DNA of 49,385 nt, from the NCBI RefSeq assembly GCF_002154725.1, contig NZ_MTAW01000039.1:1-49385 (forward strand). The letters are read 5' to 3'. A model generated the notes under the pieces. The model saw only the letters and a list, made by a program, of their open reading frames with translations, was not told the DNA's origin and did not search any database. This document shows, in pieces, positions 14,163 through 22,348 of this stretch. Within the stretch, counting starts at the first letter, position 1, and the number at the start of each line of letters is the position of its first letter. A program made the position numbers and the translations under genes. The stretch comes from Nostoc sp. 106C. GTDB lineage: Bacteria > Cyanobacteriota > Cyanobacteriia > Cyanobacteriales > Nostocaceae.

Positions 14163-17100
14163 ATGAGCATCCGCCCCGATCTACCTAAAAATCCATTAAT
14201 CCGCGATGGGGTAAGCCAGCGCCAGCGACAGGTTTTAGCTTTGTCGCCCGATTACGTCAAGATTGACGAACACGACCTGGCTGATTTTCTGGTGTTTGCT
14301 CACAAACTCAGTAAACAGGTTAATTACTACAACTACAAGAACCAAAAAGAAGGTAACTGGCAAGAATTTTTTGCTAGTAGTACACCTGTGCAAATCGCTT
14401 TGATTAGCAAAACTCGCCCTCAAAAAGTTAAAGATAACTATACGCAGAATTTGCCAGCTTTTCTCAAAAACCAGTCGGCTGCAACTCTTGCACCTATTCT
14501 GGAACTATGGAAAACCGAGTTGTTGAATCCGATCGCCCAGTGGTATGAAGTGTTAGAACCCTACACCCCGCTGAAATCGATTATTAAAGGACTAGTTAAA
14601 ACCAATCTGAAAGAGCCTTTAAGGCGGATGCAGTTGTTTGAGACTAATCAAGGTATAGGGACAGATTTTTACCAAAAATTTGTGGGATTATTTGGGCTGG
14701 ATCTCAGTTCCGATCAAACAAGCGAACGCACTCGTGTAAGCAATACATCCGAACCGCGTGCTGAAGTAGATGCTGTTTTTCAGATGTTGTTTCAAACTTA
14801 CCGTCAGATTATCAAGGAAGCACCGAAGTATTTAAAAGATAGTTTGACAGCCCGACAGGATCATCCACCGCATCTATCGCTGTATTTTGCCTTTTGGGAG
14901 GTGATGCAACCAGCCAGAGATGATCTCAATCGCATGACTCAGAGACATCTTGACTTTTTCTATCGTCAAGTGCTGCGTTTGAGCGATCGCCCCGCCCAAC
15001 CAGACCACGCTCACTTAATATTTGAACTAGCCAAGGCTCAAAAAGAATACAAACTCAACGCCGAAACTCGCTTCAAAGCTGGTAAAGATGCCAGTGGTGT
15101 TGAGATGTTTTACAAACTTGATGCCGAAACAGTCTTCCACAAAGCTACGATAGCCAGTTTGCAAGGGCTGTTTTTGGACTCACAAGAAATCGCAACTGGC
15201 AATATCCCCAACAATCTTTTGGGTTTGTATGCTTCACCGATAGCAAACTCTTTTGATGGTCAAGGCGGAGATTTCCCTAAAGAACAAGCGATAAAGATCT
15301 GGCTACCTTTTGGGAATCGCACACGCAACCATGCTCGTTTAGGATTGGCGATCGCCTCAAATATTTTTTATCTTCAAGAAGGGTTACGCACCCTCATTTT
15401 TACTCTGAGCTTTGATCGGGCGCTTGCTGGAGTGATAGCCAGCGATTTACCAAATATTTTCGCTGTTGATTTTAGCGGCAAAAAAGATTGGATAGTTGCA
15501 AAGATTCGCCCGCTAGAGACTCACAGCGAAACTAGCCTAGAAGGTCAAACCCTAAAATTAGAAGTCAGCCTAACTGCCGATCAAGAACCAATCGGTGTTT
15601 ACCATAGCGAACTACCTGGTGCTGCACTCACTACAAATTTGCCTGTCGCCAGACTGCAATTAAAAGATGAGGCGCAGGTGAATGGCTTGTCACCTTACAG
15701 TTATTTCCGCGACCTCAAACTTACCAAACTCACGATCAGCACCAAGGAAATAGAGATCCAAAACTTGGTATTGCAAAACGATTTATCCCCCATCAACCCA
15801 AGTAAACCCTTCCCACCCTTTGGCCCCAGACCAGCCGTAGGCGCAACCTTTTATGTAGGGAGTAAAGAAATTTTTCTAAAAAATCTCTCTGTTCTCAAGA
15901 TGAAGGTTGCATGGCAAGGATTACCTGCTGATTTAGCAAACTATTATCGCGGGTATTATGTAGAAGACGATAGCAATCAGCCCGACTTTAACAATTTCTC
16001 AGCCGAAGTAAAGCGACTCACGCAACACACTTGGTCAGCAGAAGGCTTGCCTAATGGCTACAATCTCTTCAATCCAGAAGGCGATCGCATTCTTGTAGAT
16101 AGGACATCCCAAACACCTCTACCTGGGGAAGAAATCGACAACTTAACCAGCTTTAATCTGCAAACCGATAGTGGTTTCTTGCGCTTCGTACTCAAACAGA
16201 ACTTCCTGCACGACGAGTTCCCTCGTAAATATGCCCTCCAAACATTAGCCTCAGCTAAAAATTTTGCGGCTGGGGAATATGTTAATGGTGCTGTTTATGA
16301 ACTGAGTACTGGCACCTTAACACGATGGCATCCGAGCGTGGAATTTCCCACAGAAGTAAAAGTAGCACCAATTACGCTCAACGAGCCTTATACCCCTGTC
16401 ATTCAGTCAATTACGCTCAGTTACATCGCTGTCGCAGATCAACAAGATTGCAAACTGTTCCACCTCCACCCGTTTGATAGGTTTGCGGAGTTAGTATCAA
16501 AGGACACGCCCGATTTCTTACCGCAGTTTACTAATGAGGGTGAATTGCTGATTGGACTGGGCGACCTTGATCCGCCTACAGCCTTACCATTGCTGTTTCA
16601 GGTAGCAGAAGAAACCGCAGATACAGCTTTAGAAAAAGCCGATGTCCAGTGGCACTACCTCAAAGATAATACTTGGATATCCTTGAGCGATCGCATTGTC
16701 AGCGACAGTACTAATGGGCTGATTACTTCAGGTATCGTCAATCTAGGGATTCCGGAGGACATTAGCAAGCATAAAACCACCATCCTTGACCCAACTCTGT
16801 ACTGGATCAAAGCTACTGTACCAGCCCGGAGTGGGGCGATCTGCCAAATCCTCGGTGTTCATACTCAAGCCGCGCGGGTGACTTTCACCGATGAAGGTAA
16901 CGATCCGAATCATTTAGCTGCGCCTTTACCTGCTGGAGCGATCGCCAAACTGGCTGTACCTACACCGGAAGTCAAAAAAGTAGAGCAACCCTATGATTCT
17001 TTTGGTGGGCAAATCAAAGAGCAGCCAGAGCATTTTTATACCCGGATCGGTGAATATCTGCGCCATAAAGGCCGGGCTGTTACCATCTTTGACTATGAGC

Positions 17101-17768
17101 GATTGGTATTAGAAAAATTTCCTCAAATCTATAAGGTTCGCTGCATTAACCACGGACAGGTGGGGCAAGGCAAGCAGTTTCATGAACTAGTACCTGGGGC
17201 TGTAACTTTGGTTGTGATTCCTGACTTGTCGCAGCGTAGCAGCACCAATGATCTTGAACCCAAGGTCAACATTAACCTGCTAGAAAAAATCGAGAAATAT
17301 TTGGCTAGTCTTAGCTCGTCTTGGGTAGATATCAAGGTTGTTAATCCCGCATACGAGCATATCCAAGTGGAGTGTGAGGTGAAATTTAAATCCCCATATA
17401 ACGCTAACTTTGGCTATTATCGCCGGGATTTGAAACAAGCGATTACCCAGTTTCTTACGCCTTGGACAGTCGATCAAGGCGCTGAAATTCATTTTGGAGG
17501 CACAGTTTACCGCTCTTCTATCCTCAATTTCATTGAACAGCAATACTACGTTGATTATGTCGTTGATTTTAAGATGCACCATGATAACCAGCGCAATGTT
17601 CGAGAAGCGATCGCCTCAACTGCGCGATCTGTTCTCACCTCGGTTTCAGCTAAAACTACAGGTCAAACCCACATTATTCAAGAAGCAACTACTATCGCTG
17701 CTAATGAAAAACTTGTATCCGGCATTTTGGGTTATGAGTCGCTGGAGGCGTTGGAGTTGGGTGAGTAA
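14163..17768 (+). CDS. Baseplate J-like protein (Afp11/Pvc11-like)
   Basis: A 1201-residue baseplate protein. The C-terminal third carries the family pattern: DSFGGQIKEQPEHFYTRI, then GEYLRHKGRAVTIFDYERLV, then FPQIYKVRCINHG, followed by VTLVVIPDLSQRSS. An end domain (VECEVKFKSPYNANFGYYR) matches the gp6/gpJ-like ring-forming region. The N-terminal part is helical with long insertions. With gp25 and the Afp12-like protein it forms the wedge ring that controls sheath contraction. The length is in the usual range for Afp11 relatives. The gene is free-standing, with a 332-base spacer after it and no overlap. Confidence 0.88.
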   Translation: MSIRPDLPKNPLIRDGVSQRQRQVLALSPDYVKIDEHDLADFLVFAHKLSKQVNYYNYKNQKEGNWQEFFASSTPVQIALISKTRPQKVKDNYTQNLPAFLKNQSAATLAPILELWKTELLNPIAQWYEVLEPYTPLKSIIKGLVKTNLKEPLRRMQLFETNQGIGTDFYQKFVGLFGLDLSSDQTSERTRVSNTSEPRAEVDAVFQMLFQTYRQIIKEAPKYLKDSLTARQDHPPHLSLYFAFWEVMQPARDDLNRMTQRHLDFFYRQVLRLSDRPAQPDHAHLIFELAKAQKEYKLNAETRFKAGKDASGVEMFYKLDAETVFHKATIASLQGLFLDSQEIATGNIPNNLLGLYASPIANSFDGQGGDFPKEQAIKIWLPFGNRTRNHARLGLAIASNIFYLQEGLRTLIFTLSFDRALAGVIASDLPNIFAVDFSGKKDWIVAKIRPLETHSETSLEGQTLKLEVSLTADQEPIGVYHSELPGAALTTNLPVARLQLKDEAQVNGLSPYSYFRDLKLTKLTISTKEIEIQNLVLQNDLSPINPSKPFPPFGPRPAVGATFYVGSKEIFLKNLSVLKMKVAWQGLPADLANYYRGYYVEDDSNQPDFNNFSAEVKRLTQHTWSAEGLPNGYNLFNPEGDRILVDRTSQTPLPGEEIDNLTSFNLQTDSGFLRFVLKQNFLHDEFPRKYALQTLASAKNFAAGEYVNGAVYELSTGTLTRWHPSVEFPTEVKVAPITLNEPYTPVIQSITLSYIAVADQQDCKLFHLHPFDRFAELVSKDTPDFLPQFTNEGELLIGLGDLDPPTALPLLFQVAEETADTALEKADVQWHYLKDNTWISLSDRIVSDSTNGLITSGIVNLGIPEDISKHKTTILDPTLYWIKATVPARSGAICQILGVHTQAARVTFTDEGNDPNHLAAPLPAGAIAKLAVPTPEVKKVEQPYDSFGGQIKEQPEHFYTRIGEYLRHKGRAVTIFDYERLVLEKFPQIYKVRCINHGQVGQGKQFHELVPGAVTLVVIPDLSQRSSTNDLEPKVNINLLEKIEKYLASLSSSWVDIKVVNPAYEHIQVECEVKFKSPYNANFGYYRRDLKQAITQFLTPWTVDQGAEIHFGGTVYRSSILNFIEQQYYVDYVVDFKMHHDNQRNVREAIASTARSVLTSVSAKTTGQTHIIQEATTIAANEKLVSGILGYESLEALELGE

Positions 17769-18100
17769 TTATCGTGTTCGGTTAGAGACTTATTATTAAG
17801 ACCGCAGGGGAACAAGGGGAGAAAAAGTTTTTACGTTTTTGCACAGATGCAGGTGATGAAAAGGAAGTTAAAAAGATTAATAATTAGGGACTTCCAAATA
17901 AAAAAATATCCCAAATCTGACGCAAAAATCTTCTCTATATCTCCTCTCTGTGTTCTCTGCGCCTCTGCGGTTCATTTCTTTGGATAATTTCTTTCTTGGA
18001 AATCCCTTAACCGCCGATAAACGCTGATAAAAATCCTCTACCCTTGTGCCCTCTGCCTTCAGCCTTATTTCAACAATAAATATTTACACAAACCTAAATT
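17769..18100. other. Intergenic region with a MITE-like inverted-repeat element
   Basis: 332 bases without a gene. Imperfect terminal inverted repeats TTAGGGACTTCCAA (17884-17897) and TTGGAAATCCCTTA (17996-18009) bound about 126 bases. Inside are cctctctgtgttctctgcgc and cctctgcgg, the reverse of the gcgcagagg repeat. The flanks are low-complexity, Nostoc-style text (ctacccttgtgccctctgcc). Confidence 0.55.
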
Positions 18101-18589
18101 ATGTTGACTTTATCTACTATTGCTATGACACTAAGAAATCGCACCGAACTTAAGAGTTTATTCAAAAATAAAAGTCGTTTATCAGAATCTCAATTTGCTG
18201 AGTTGATTGACTCGACTTTAAACAAACACGATGATAAATTTTACGGACTTTGGCAAGACGGGCGGACATATCAGAAAGGCGATATAGTCTATTACCAAGG
18301 TGCTCTCTGGGAAATGCAAGCTGAAAAAGAAATCTGCGCTAAAAAAGATGCGCCACCAGGGACAGGTTCGGATTGGAAATCGTTGCTCAAGGAATTAGAG
18401 CAGAAAGTAAACACCATTGAGCAGAATTTAGAAAAACTAGGCAAGGAATTTGCTGAGTATAAGCAGCAGATGGAATTACGTCTGGAAAAGCTGCTCAAAT
18501 ATCTGACATTCTTGACCTTGGGAATTGCGATCGCTCTTGTGTGGTTGTTTGGTGGAGCTATCTATCAGCTGTTCAGTGGTGCAGGATGA
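18101..18589 (+). CDS. Small membrane-anchored CIS-locus protein with CBM5/12-like motif
   Basis: A 162-residue protein in three parts. Residues about 48-90 (LWQDGRTYQKGDIVYYQGAL, W51, and a closing GSDWKSL) match the W-Y-x-G-D-x-V-Y-x-G-x-x-W pattern of ChtBD3/CBM5/12-type modules. Residues about 93-130 are a charged coiled coil (LEQKVNTIEQNLEKLGKEF). Residues about 132-157 are one hydrophobic transmembrane helix (LGIAIALVWLFGGAIYQLF). There is no signal peptide, so this is a tail-anchored topology with the N-terminus probably in the cytoplasm. It sits between two baseplate genes. Start ATG 18101 is used; ATG 18125 is equally possible. A role as membrane anchor for the baseplate is inference from topology and position. 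Confidence 0.75.
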   Translation: MLTLSTIAMTLRNRTELKSLFKNKSRLSESQFAELIDSTLNKHDDKFYGLWQDGRTYQKGDIVYYQGALWEMQAEKEICAKKDAPPGTGSDWKSLLKELEQKVNTIEQNLEKLGKEFAEYKQQMELRLEKLLKYLTFLTLGIAIALVWLFGGAIYQLFSGAG

Positions 18590-18661
18590 AAAATCAGTAC
18601 TACTTCTTCTTTTGTGTTCCCTGTTCCCTGTTCCCTTGCTCCTTCAAAGTACCTGAATTCC

Positions 18662-21600
18662 ATGTTGGAATACCTAAGCATCTCGAAGCGTCAGCCTGAA
18701 TTTCCTGATTATCTAAATTTTCAAACATTAAGAGAAATCGGCATCACACACCTACAGGCTCTGTCTGGGAAACTTTGGACAGATTACAACCTGCACGATC
18801 CTGGCGTGACTATCTTGGAAGTGCTGTGCTACGCCGTCACGGATTTGGGCTACCGCAACAATCTGGATATTCAGGATTTGCTAGCCTTGAATCCGGCTAG
18901 CCGTGATAGCCAAGAGAACAACTTTTTTACCGTTGATGAAATACTCACTTGTAATCCAGTCACAGAGTTGGATTTACGCAAGCGCCTGATTGACATTCCT
19001 GGTGTCCGTAACGCTTGGCTGGAAAAACTGACAACCTATAATCCAGCCATCTACGTAGACTATGCTCACAACCGCCTGCAATCCACTCTGCCAAATGGTC
19101 AATCGGCGGAAAACGCCCCACGTCTTCATCCAAGAGGACTTTATACCGTTTATATTGACCTCGATCTCGGATACCGCAAGAATGCTTGTGGGCAGCTTTC
19201 CCGTTCCTGGTCTGATACCCTCGATCAAGTGAAAGGTGTGCTGTGTAACTATCGCAATCTCTGCGAAGATTTTCACGATATTGTCGTTTTAGGTGAAGAA
19301 GAAATTGGTATTTGTTGCGATATTGAACTAGTCGCTGATGCTGATGCGGAGGATGTATTAGTAAATATATATACACGATTAGAAGCATTAATTTCGCCTC
19401 ATTTGCGGTTTTACACTCTACAAGAATTACTAGATAAAGGCAAAAGCATAGCCGAAATTTTTGCTGGCAGACCTGCGGTTCTTCATGATGAACCTTACGA
19501 CAGTCATGGGTTTATTGATACTGACGAACTGGAAGCCCTGACTCCACCTACAATCATCTACACTTCAGATTTATACCAAGAAATATTAAAAGTGCCAGGT
19601 GTAGCAGCAGTTAGGCAACTGAGCATTACTAACTATATCAATGGCTTACCGCAGTCACAGCACCCCTGGTATCTGCACCTGACGCAAGGATATAGTCCAA
19701 TGTTGGGGGTTGAATACTCCAAAGTTACTCTTTTTAAGGGTGTTCTGCCGATCGCCGCAGATGTGAATGAGGTTAAGCGCCGCTATTATGAACAACAAAC
19801 TGCATATATTAAAGCCCTGCGGGAAGATTATGAACTAAATTTGCCTGTACCACAAGGTAGTTATTACAACCTTGCCGATCATTATTCGATTCAGCACGAT
19901 TTTCCCCTCACCTATGGCATCAGTGAAGACGGTTTGCCAGAAACGGCTTCAGCATTGCGTAAGGCCCAAGCCCGTCAATTGAAGGGATATTTAGTATTTT
20001 TCGATCAGTTTTTAGCCAACTACCTTTCCCAACTCACCCATGTCCGCGACCTATTTTCCTGGGAAATTGATCGAGCGAAGGATCAGCAAATTGAGTATAA
20101 AACCAAACAACCGCTCAGACGGCAAACTTACTTTATCCAGGCTCTTGATTTCCCAGACCGTCCCGCCATCATTGGTGACAATTATCTCAAATCGCTCCAA
20201 GAGGAATTAGATACAGATAGCTACCGCGATCGCCGCAACCGTTTTCTTGACCATCTGCTAGGTCGTTTTGCCGAGTCCTTTAGCGATTATGTATTGCTCA
20301 ACTACCGGATGACCAAAGGACACCGCGATCAAGACAAGCATCAAACAGAGATTATTCACGACAAGGCCCACTTTTTAAAAGACTATCCTTCTTTAAGCCG
20401 CGATCGCTTCCGCGCCTTCAATTACTGCAATTCTCATGAGGTATGGGACACCAACAATGTATCTGGCTTTAAAAAGCGGGTTTCTCGCCTGCTAGGCATT
20501 GAAGATGTGCGGCGGCGTGATCTCTGCCATTATCGAATTCATCAAGATGCTGGTGGTTTTACCTTTTCTGTTAGCTGCGGTGCCCAGAAACAGCTATTAA
20601 CTAGCCAGCAAAGCTACGCTACCCAGAAAGATGCTCAGGCTGCTCTAGAGAAGTTTTTGCTGTTTGCTCTACATAGCGATTTTTACAAGCGCCTTACTTA
20701 TAGCTATGACCCTACCACCGCAGAAGAAGTTGGTGCTGCGGTAGGATTAACCACCTACGGTTACGCCATAGTAGATACTGAAGGCAAAGTTTTAGCTGCA
20801 AGTACCGAGCATTTACCCACGCCCCAACAGCAAGATATAGCTCTGCAAAGCTGGTTTAGTAACATTCAAGTTAACCAAAATCAATTTAGATTTACAGTCG
20901 AAAAGTCCAACGCAGCCTATTTGTTTACGCTAAAAAATAACACTACTGAGCAAATCCTGCTGCAAAGTGTAGACTTCTATGCCTCAGAAGTTGTTGCTTG
21001 GAAGTCTGCTGGTAAGTTTGCAGAACACCTGCGCTATTTAAGCCGCTACGTCACTCCTGCCACCGATCAAGCGGGTCAAAGCTATAGCCTGGGTATTACC
21101 GATCAATCCGGTAAGGTAGTGGCGATTGCACCTACACAGGTTAATGCCTTTGAAACCTTTAAGCTGTTGAACTCGGTTGAGTCATTGTTGCAGATTGAAG
21201 CTGTGACAGGAACAACCTCCGGCTATCGCTTTCTGTTACTAGATTGGCAGGGAGCCACCTTATTACAGGGTACAGAGTTATTAGAGAATGAAAATGCCGC
21301 CCGCGATCGCTTTTATCGCGACGTGTTAGGTATTTTAGAGCCGACAACCATCTTCCCTACAGAAACTAAAGACGGTTTCGGCTTTCGGGTACTGAGCCGA
21401 CCACGGGATCAAAAAAGTGAAGTCGCTATCCACCCACAAAACTATACAACAGCATCCGAGCGTGATGCTGCGATTAACCGTTTGTTTCTCCTGGTACGCA
21501 CTGCTCGCCTGACCACGGAGATAACGCAACAATCGCCTGCTTATGTGGGTCAGGTGTATGACAAACACGGGCAAACTTTACTACAGAGCCAGCAACGCCG

Positions 21601-22348
21601 AGACAAAATAGAAGACGCTTGGCAGCACGGCAATATATTGCTAGAACTTGCTCAAAAACGAGATAATTTCCGTTTAATTGATGGTGACAATGGCCCCTAT
21701 GGCTGGGAACTGACCAACAAAGGCAAAGAACCAATCCTCGCTACCAAGTATTACGCCAACAAATCCGAGCGAGATCAAGCTATTACCGCAATACAGACCC
21801 GCATCAACGATGAAGGATTTCATTTGCTGGAGCATATTCTCCTTCGTCCGCAAAAGAATTTACCTGTGTCTATTTCTGGGGAACTCGCAACTAGAGAAAA
21901 TTTTTTGCCCATTTTTGTGACTGCGGATGATGCCACAACCATTGGAGAACAACCGACTTTAACCTGCCAAGACCCCTACTCTTTCTGGATCAGCGTCATT
22001 CTTCCTTACTGGCCAGAGCGCTTTGGTGATATGGATTTCCGCAGTTTTGTCGAACGTACCTTGCGACTGGAAGCACCAGCCCACGTTGCGCTGAAAATTG
22101 CTTGGCTAGATGTGCGCCAGATGAGGGAGTTTGAAGTTGCCTATCACGACTGGCTAGAGGAATTAGCCCAGGATACTTGCTCAGGTAATGCTTGCGATCG
22201 CACTGGAGCGCTCAACCGTCTCCTGGCAATTCTACCCCAACTGCGAAGTGTTTATCCCCAAGGCATCCTATACGACTCCCAGACAAGTAGCCCTGACGAT
22301 CAACCAATTATTCTCAACCAGACTGCCCTAGGAACTGCCAATGATTAA
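18662..22348 (+). CDS. Afp12-like baseplate protein with DUF1508-like repeats
   Basis: A 1228-residue protein from ATG 18662 (MLEYLSISKRQPEFPDYLNF). An upstream in-frame alternative (18614) reads through low-complexity text and was rejected. The N-terminus contains the baseplate signature LWTDYNLHDPGVTILEVLCY, shared with the J/gp7-like Afp12 family. The C-terminal end (DPYSFWISVILPYWPERFGD, then FVERTLRLEAPAHV) also fits. Between about residues 620 and 1060 lie several copies of a short beta-alpha module (GYRFLLLDWQGATLLQGTEL, GPYGWELTNKGKEPILATKY) resembling DUF1508/YegP repeats. This insertion enlarges the wedge. The last codons overlap the next gene by 8 bases. Confidence 0.82.
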   Translation: MLEYLSISKRQPEFPDYLNFQTLREIGITHLQALSGKLWTDYNLHDPGVTILEVLCYAVTDLGYRNNLDIQDLLALNPASRDSQENNFFTVDEILTCNPVTELDLRKRLIDIPGVRNAWLEKLTTYNPAIYVDYAHNRLQSTLPNGQSAENAPRLHPRGLYTVYIDLDLGYRKNACGQLSRSWSDTLDQVKGVLCNYRNLCEDFHDIVVLGEEEIGICCDIELVADADAEDVLVNIYTRLEALISPHLRFYTLQELLDKGKSIAEIFAGRPAVLHDEPYDSHGFIDTDELEALTPPTIIYTSDLYQEILKVPGVAAVRQLSITNYINGLPQSQHPWYLHLTQGYSPMLGVEYSKVTLFKGVLPIAADVNEVKRRYYEQQTAYIKALREDYELNLPVPQGSYYNLADHYSIQHDFPLTYGISEDGLPETASALRKAQARQLKGYLVFFDQFLANYLSQLTHVRDLFSWEIDRAKDQQIEYKTKQPLRRQTYFIQALDFPDRPAIIGDNYLKSLQEELDTDSYRDRRNRFLDHLLGRFAESFSDYVLLNYRMTKGHRDQDKHQTEIIHDKAHFLKDYPSLSRDRFRAFNYCNSHEVWDTNNVSGFKKRVSRLLGIEDVRRRDLCHYRIHQDAGGFTFSVSCGAQKQLLTSQQSYATQKDAQAALEKFLLFALHSDFYKRLTYSYDPTTAEEVGAAVGLTTYGYAIVDTEGKVLAASTEHLPTPQQQDIALQSWFSNIQVNQNQFRFTVEKSNAAYLFTLKNNTTEQILLQSVDFYASEVVAWKSAGKFAEHLRYLSRYVTPATDQAGQSYSLGITDQSGKVVAIAPTQVNAFETFKLLNSVESLLQIEAVTGTTSGYRFLLLDWQGATLLQGTELLENENAARDRFYRDVLGILEPTTIFPTETKDGFGFRVLSRPRDQKSEVAIHPQNYTTASERDAAINRLFLLVRTARLTTEITQQSPAYVGQVYDKHGQTLLQSQQRRDKIEDAWQHGNILLELAQKRDNFRLIDGDNGPYGWELTNKGKEPILATKYYANKSERDQAITAIQTRINDEGFHLLEHILLRPQKNLPVSISGELATRENFLPIFVTADDATTIGEQPTLTCQDPYSFWISVILPYWPERFGDMDFRSFVERTLRLEAPAHVALKIAWLDVRQMREFEVAYHDWLEELAQDTCSGNACDRTGALNRLLAILPQLRSVYPQGILYDSQTSSPDDQPIILNQTALGTAND
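20530..21830 (+). repeat. Divergent DUF1508-like protein repeats within the Afp12-like gene
   Basis: At least five modules share the pattern F/Y-x-F-x-L-x-D-x-x-G-x-x-L-L-x-S/G followed by an acidic helix. Recognisable starts are GGFTFSVSCGAQKQLLTS, NAAYLFTLKNNTTEQILL, SGYRFLLLDWQGATLLQG, GFGFRVLSRP and GPYGWELTNKGKEPILA. The copies are diverged at DNA level. Boundaries are approximate. Confidence 0.5.

Noticed and set aside
18614-18661. N-terminal extension of the Afp12-like protein
   Set aside because: The segment is translated low-complexity spacer text (cctgttccctgttcccttg). The family start is MLEYLSIS.
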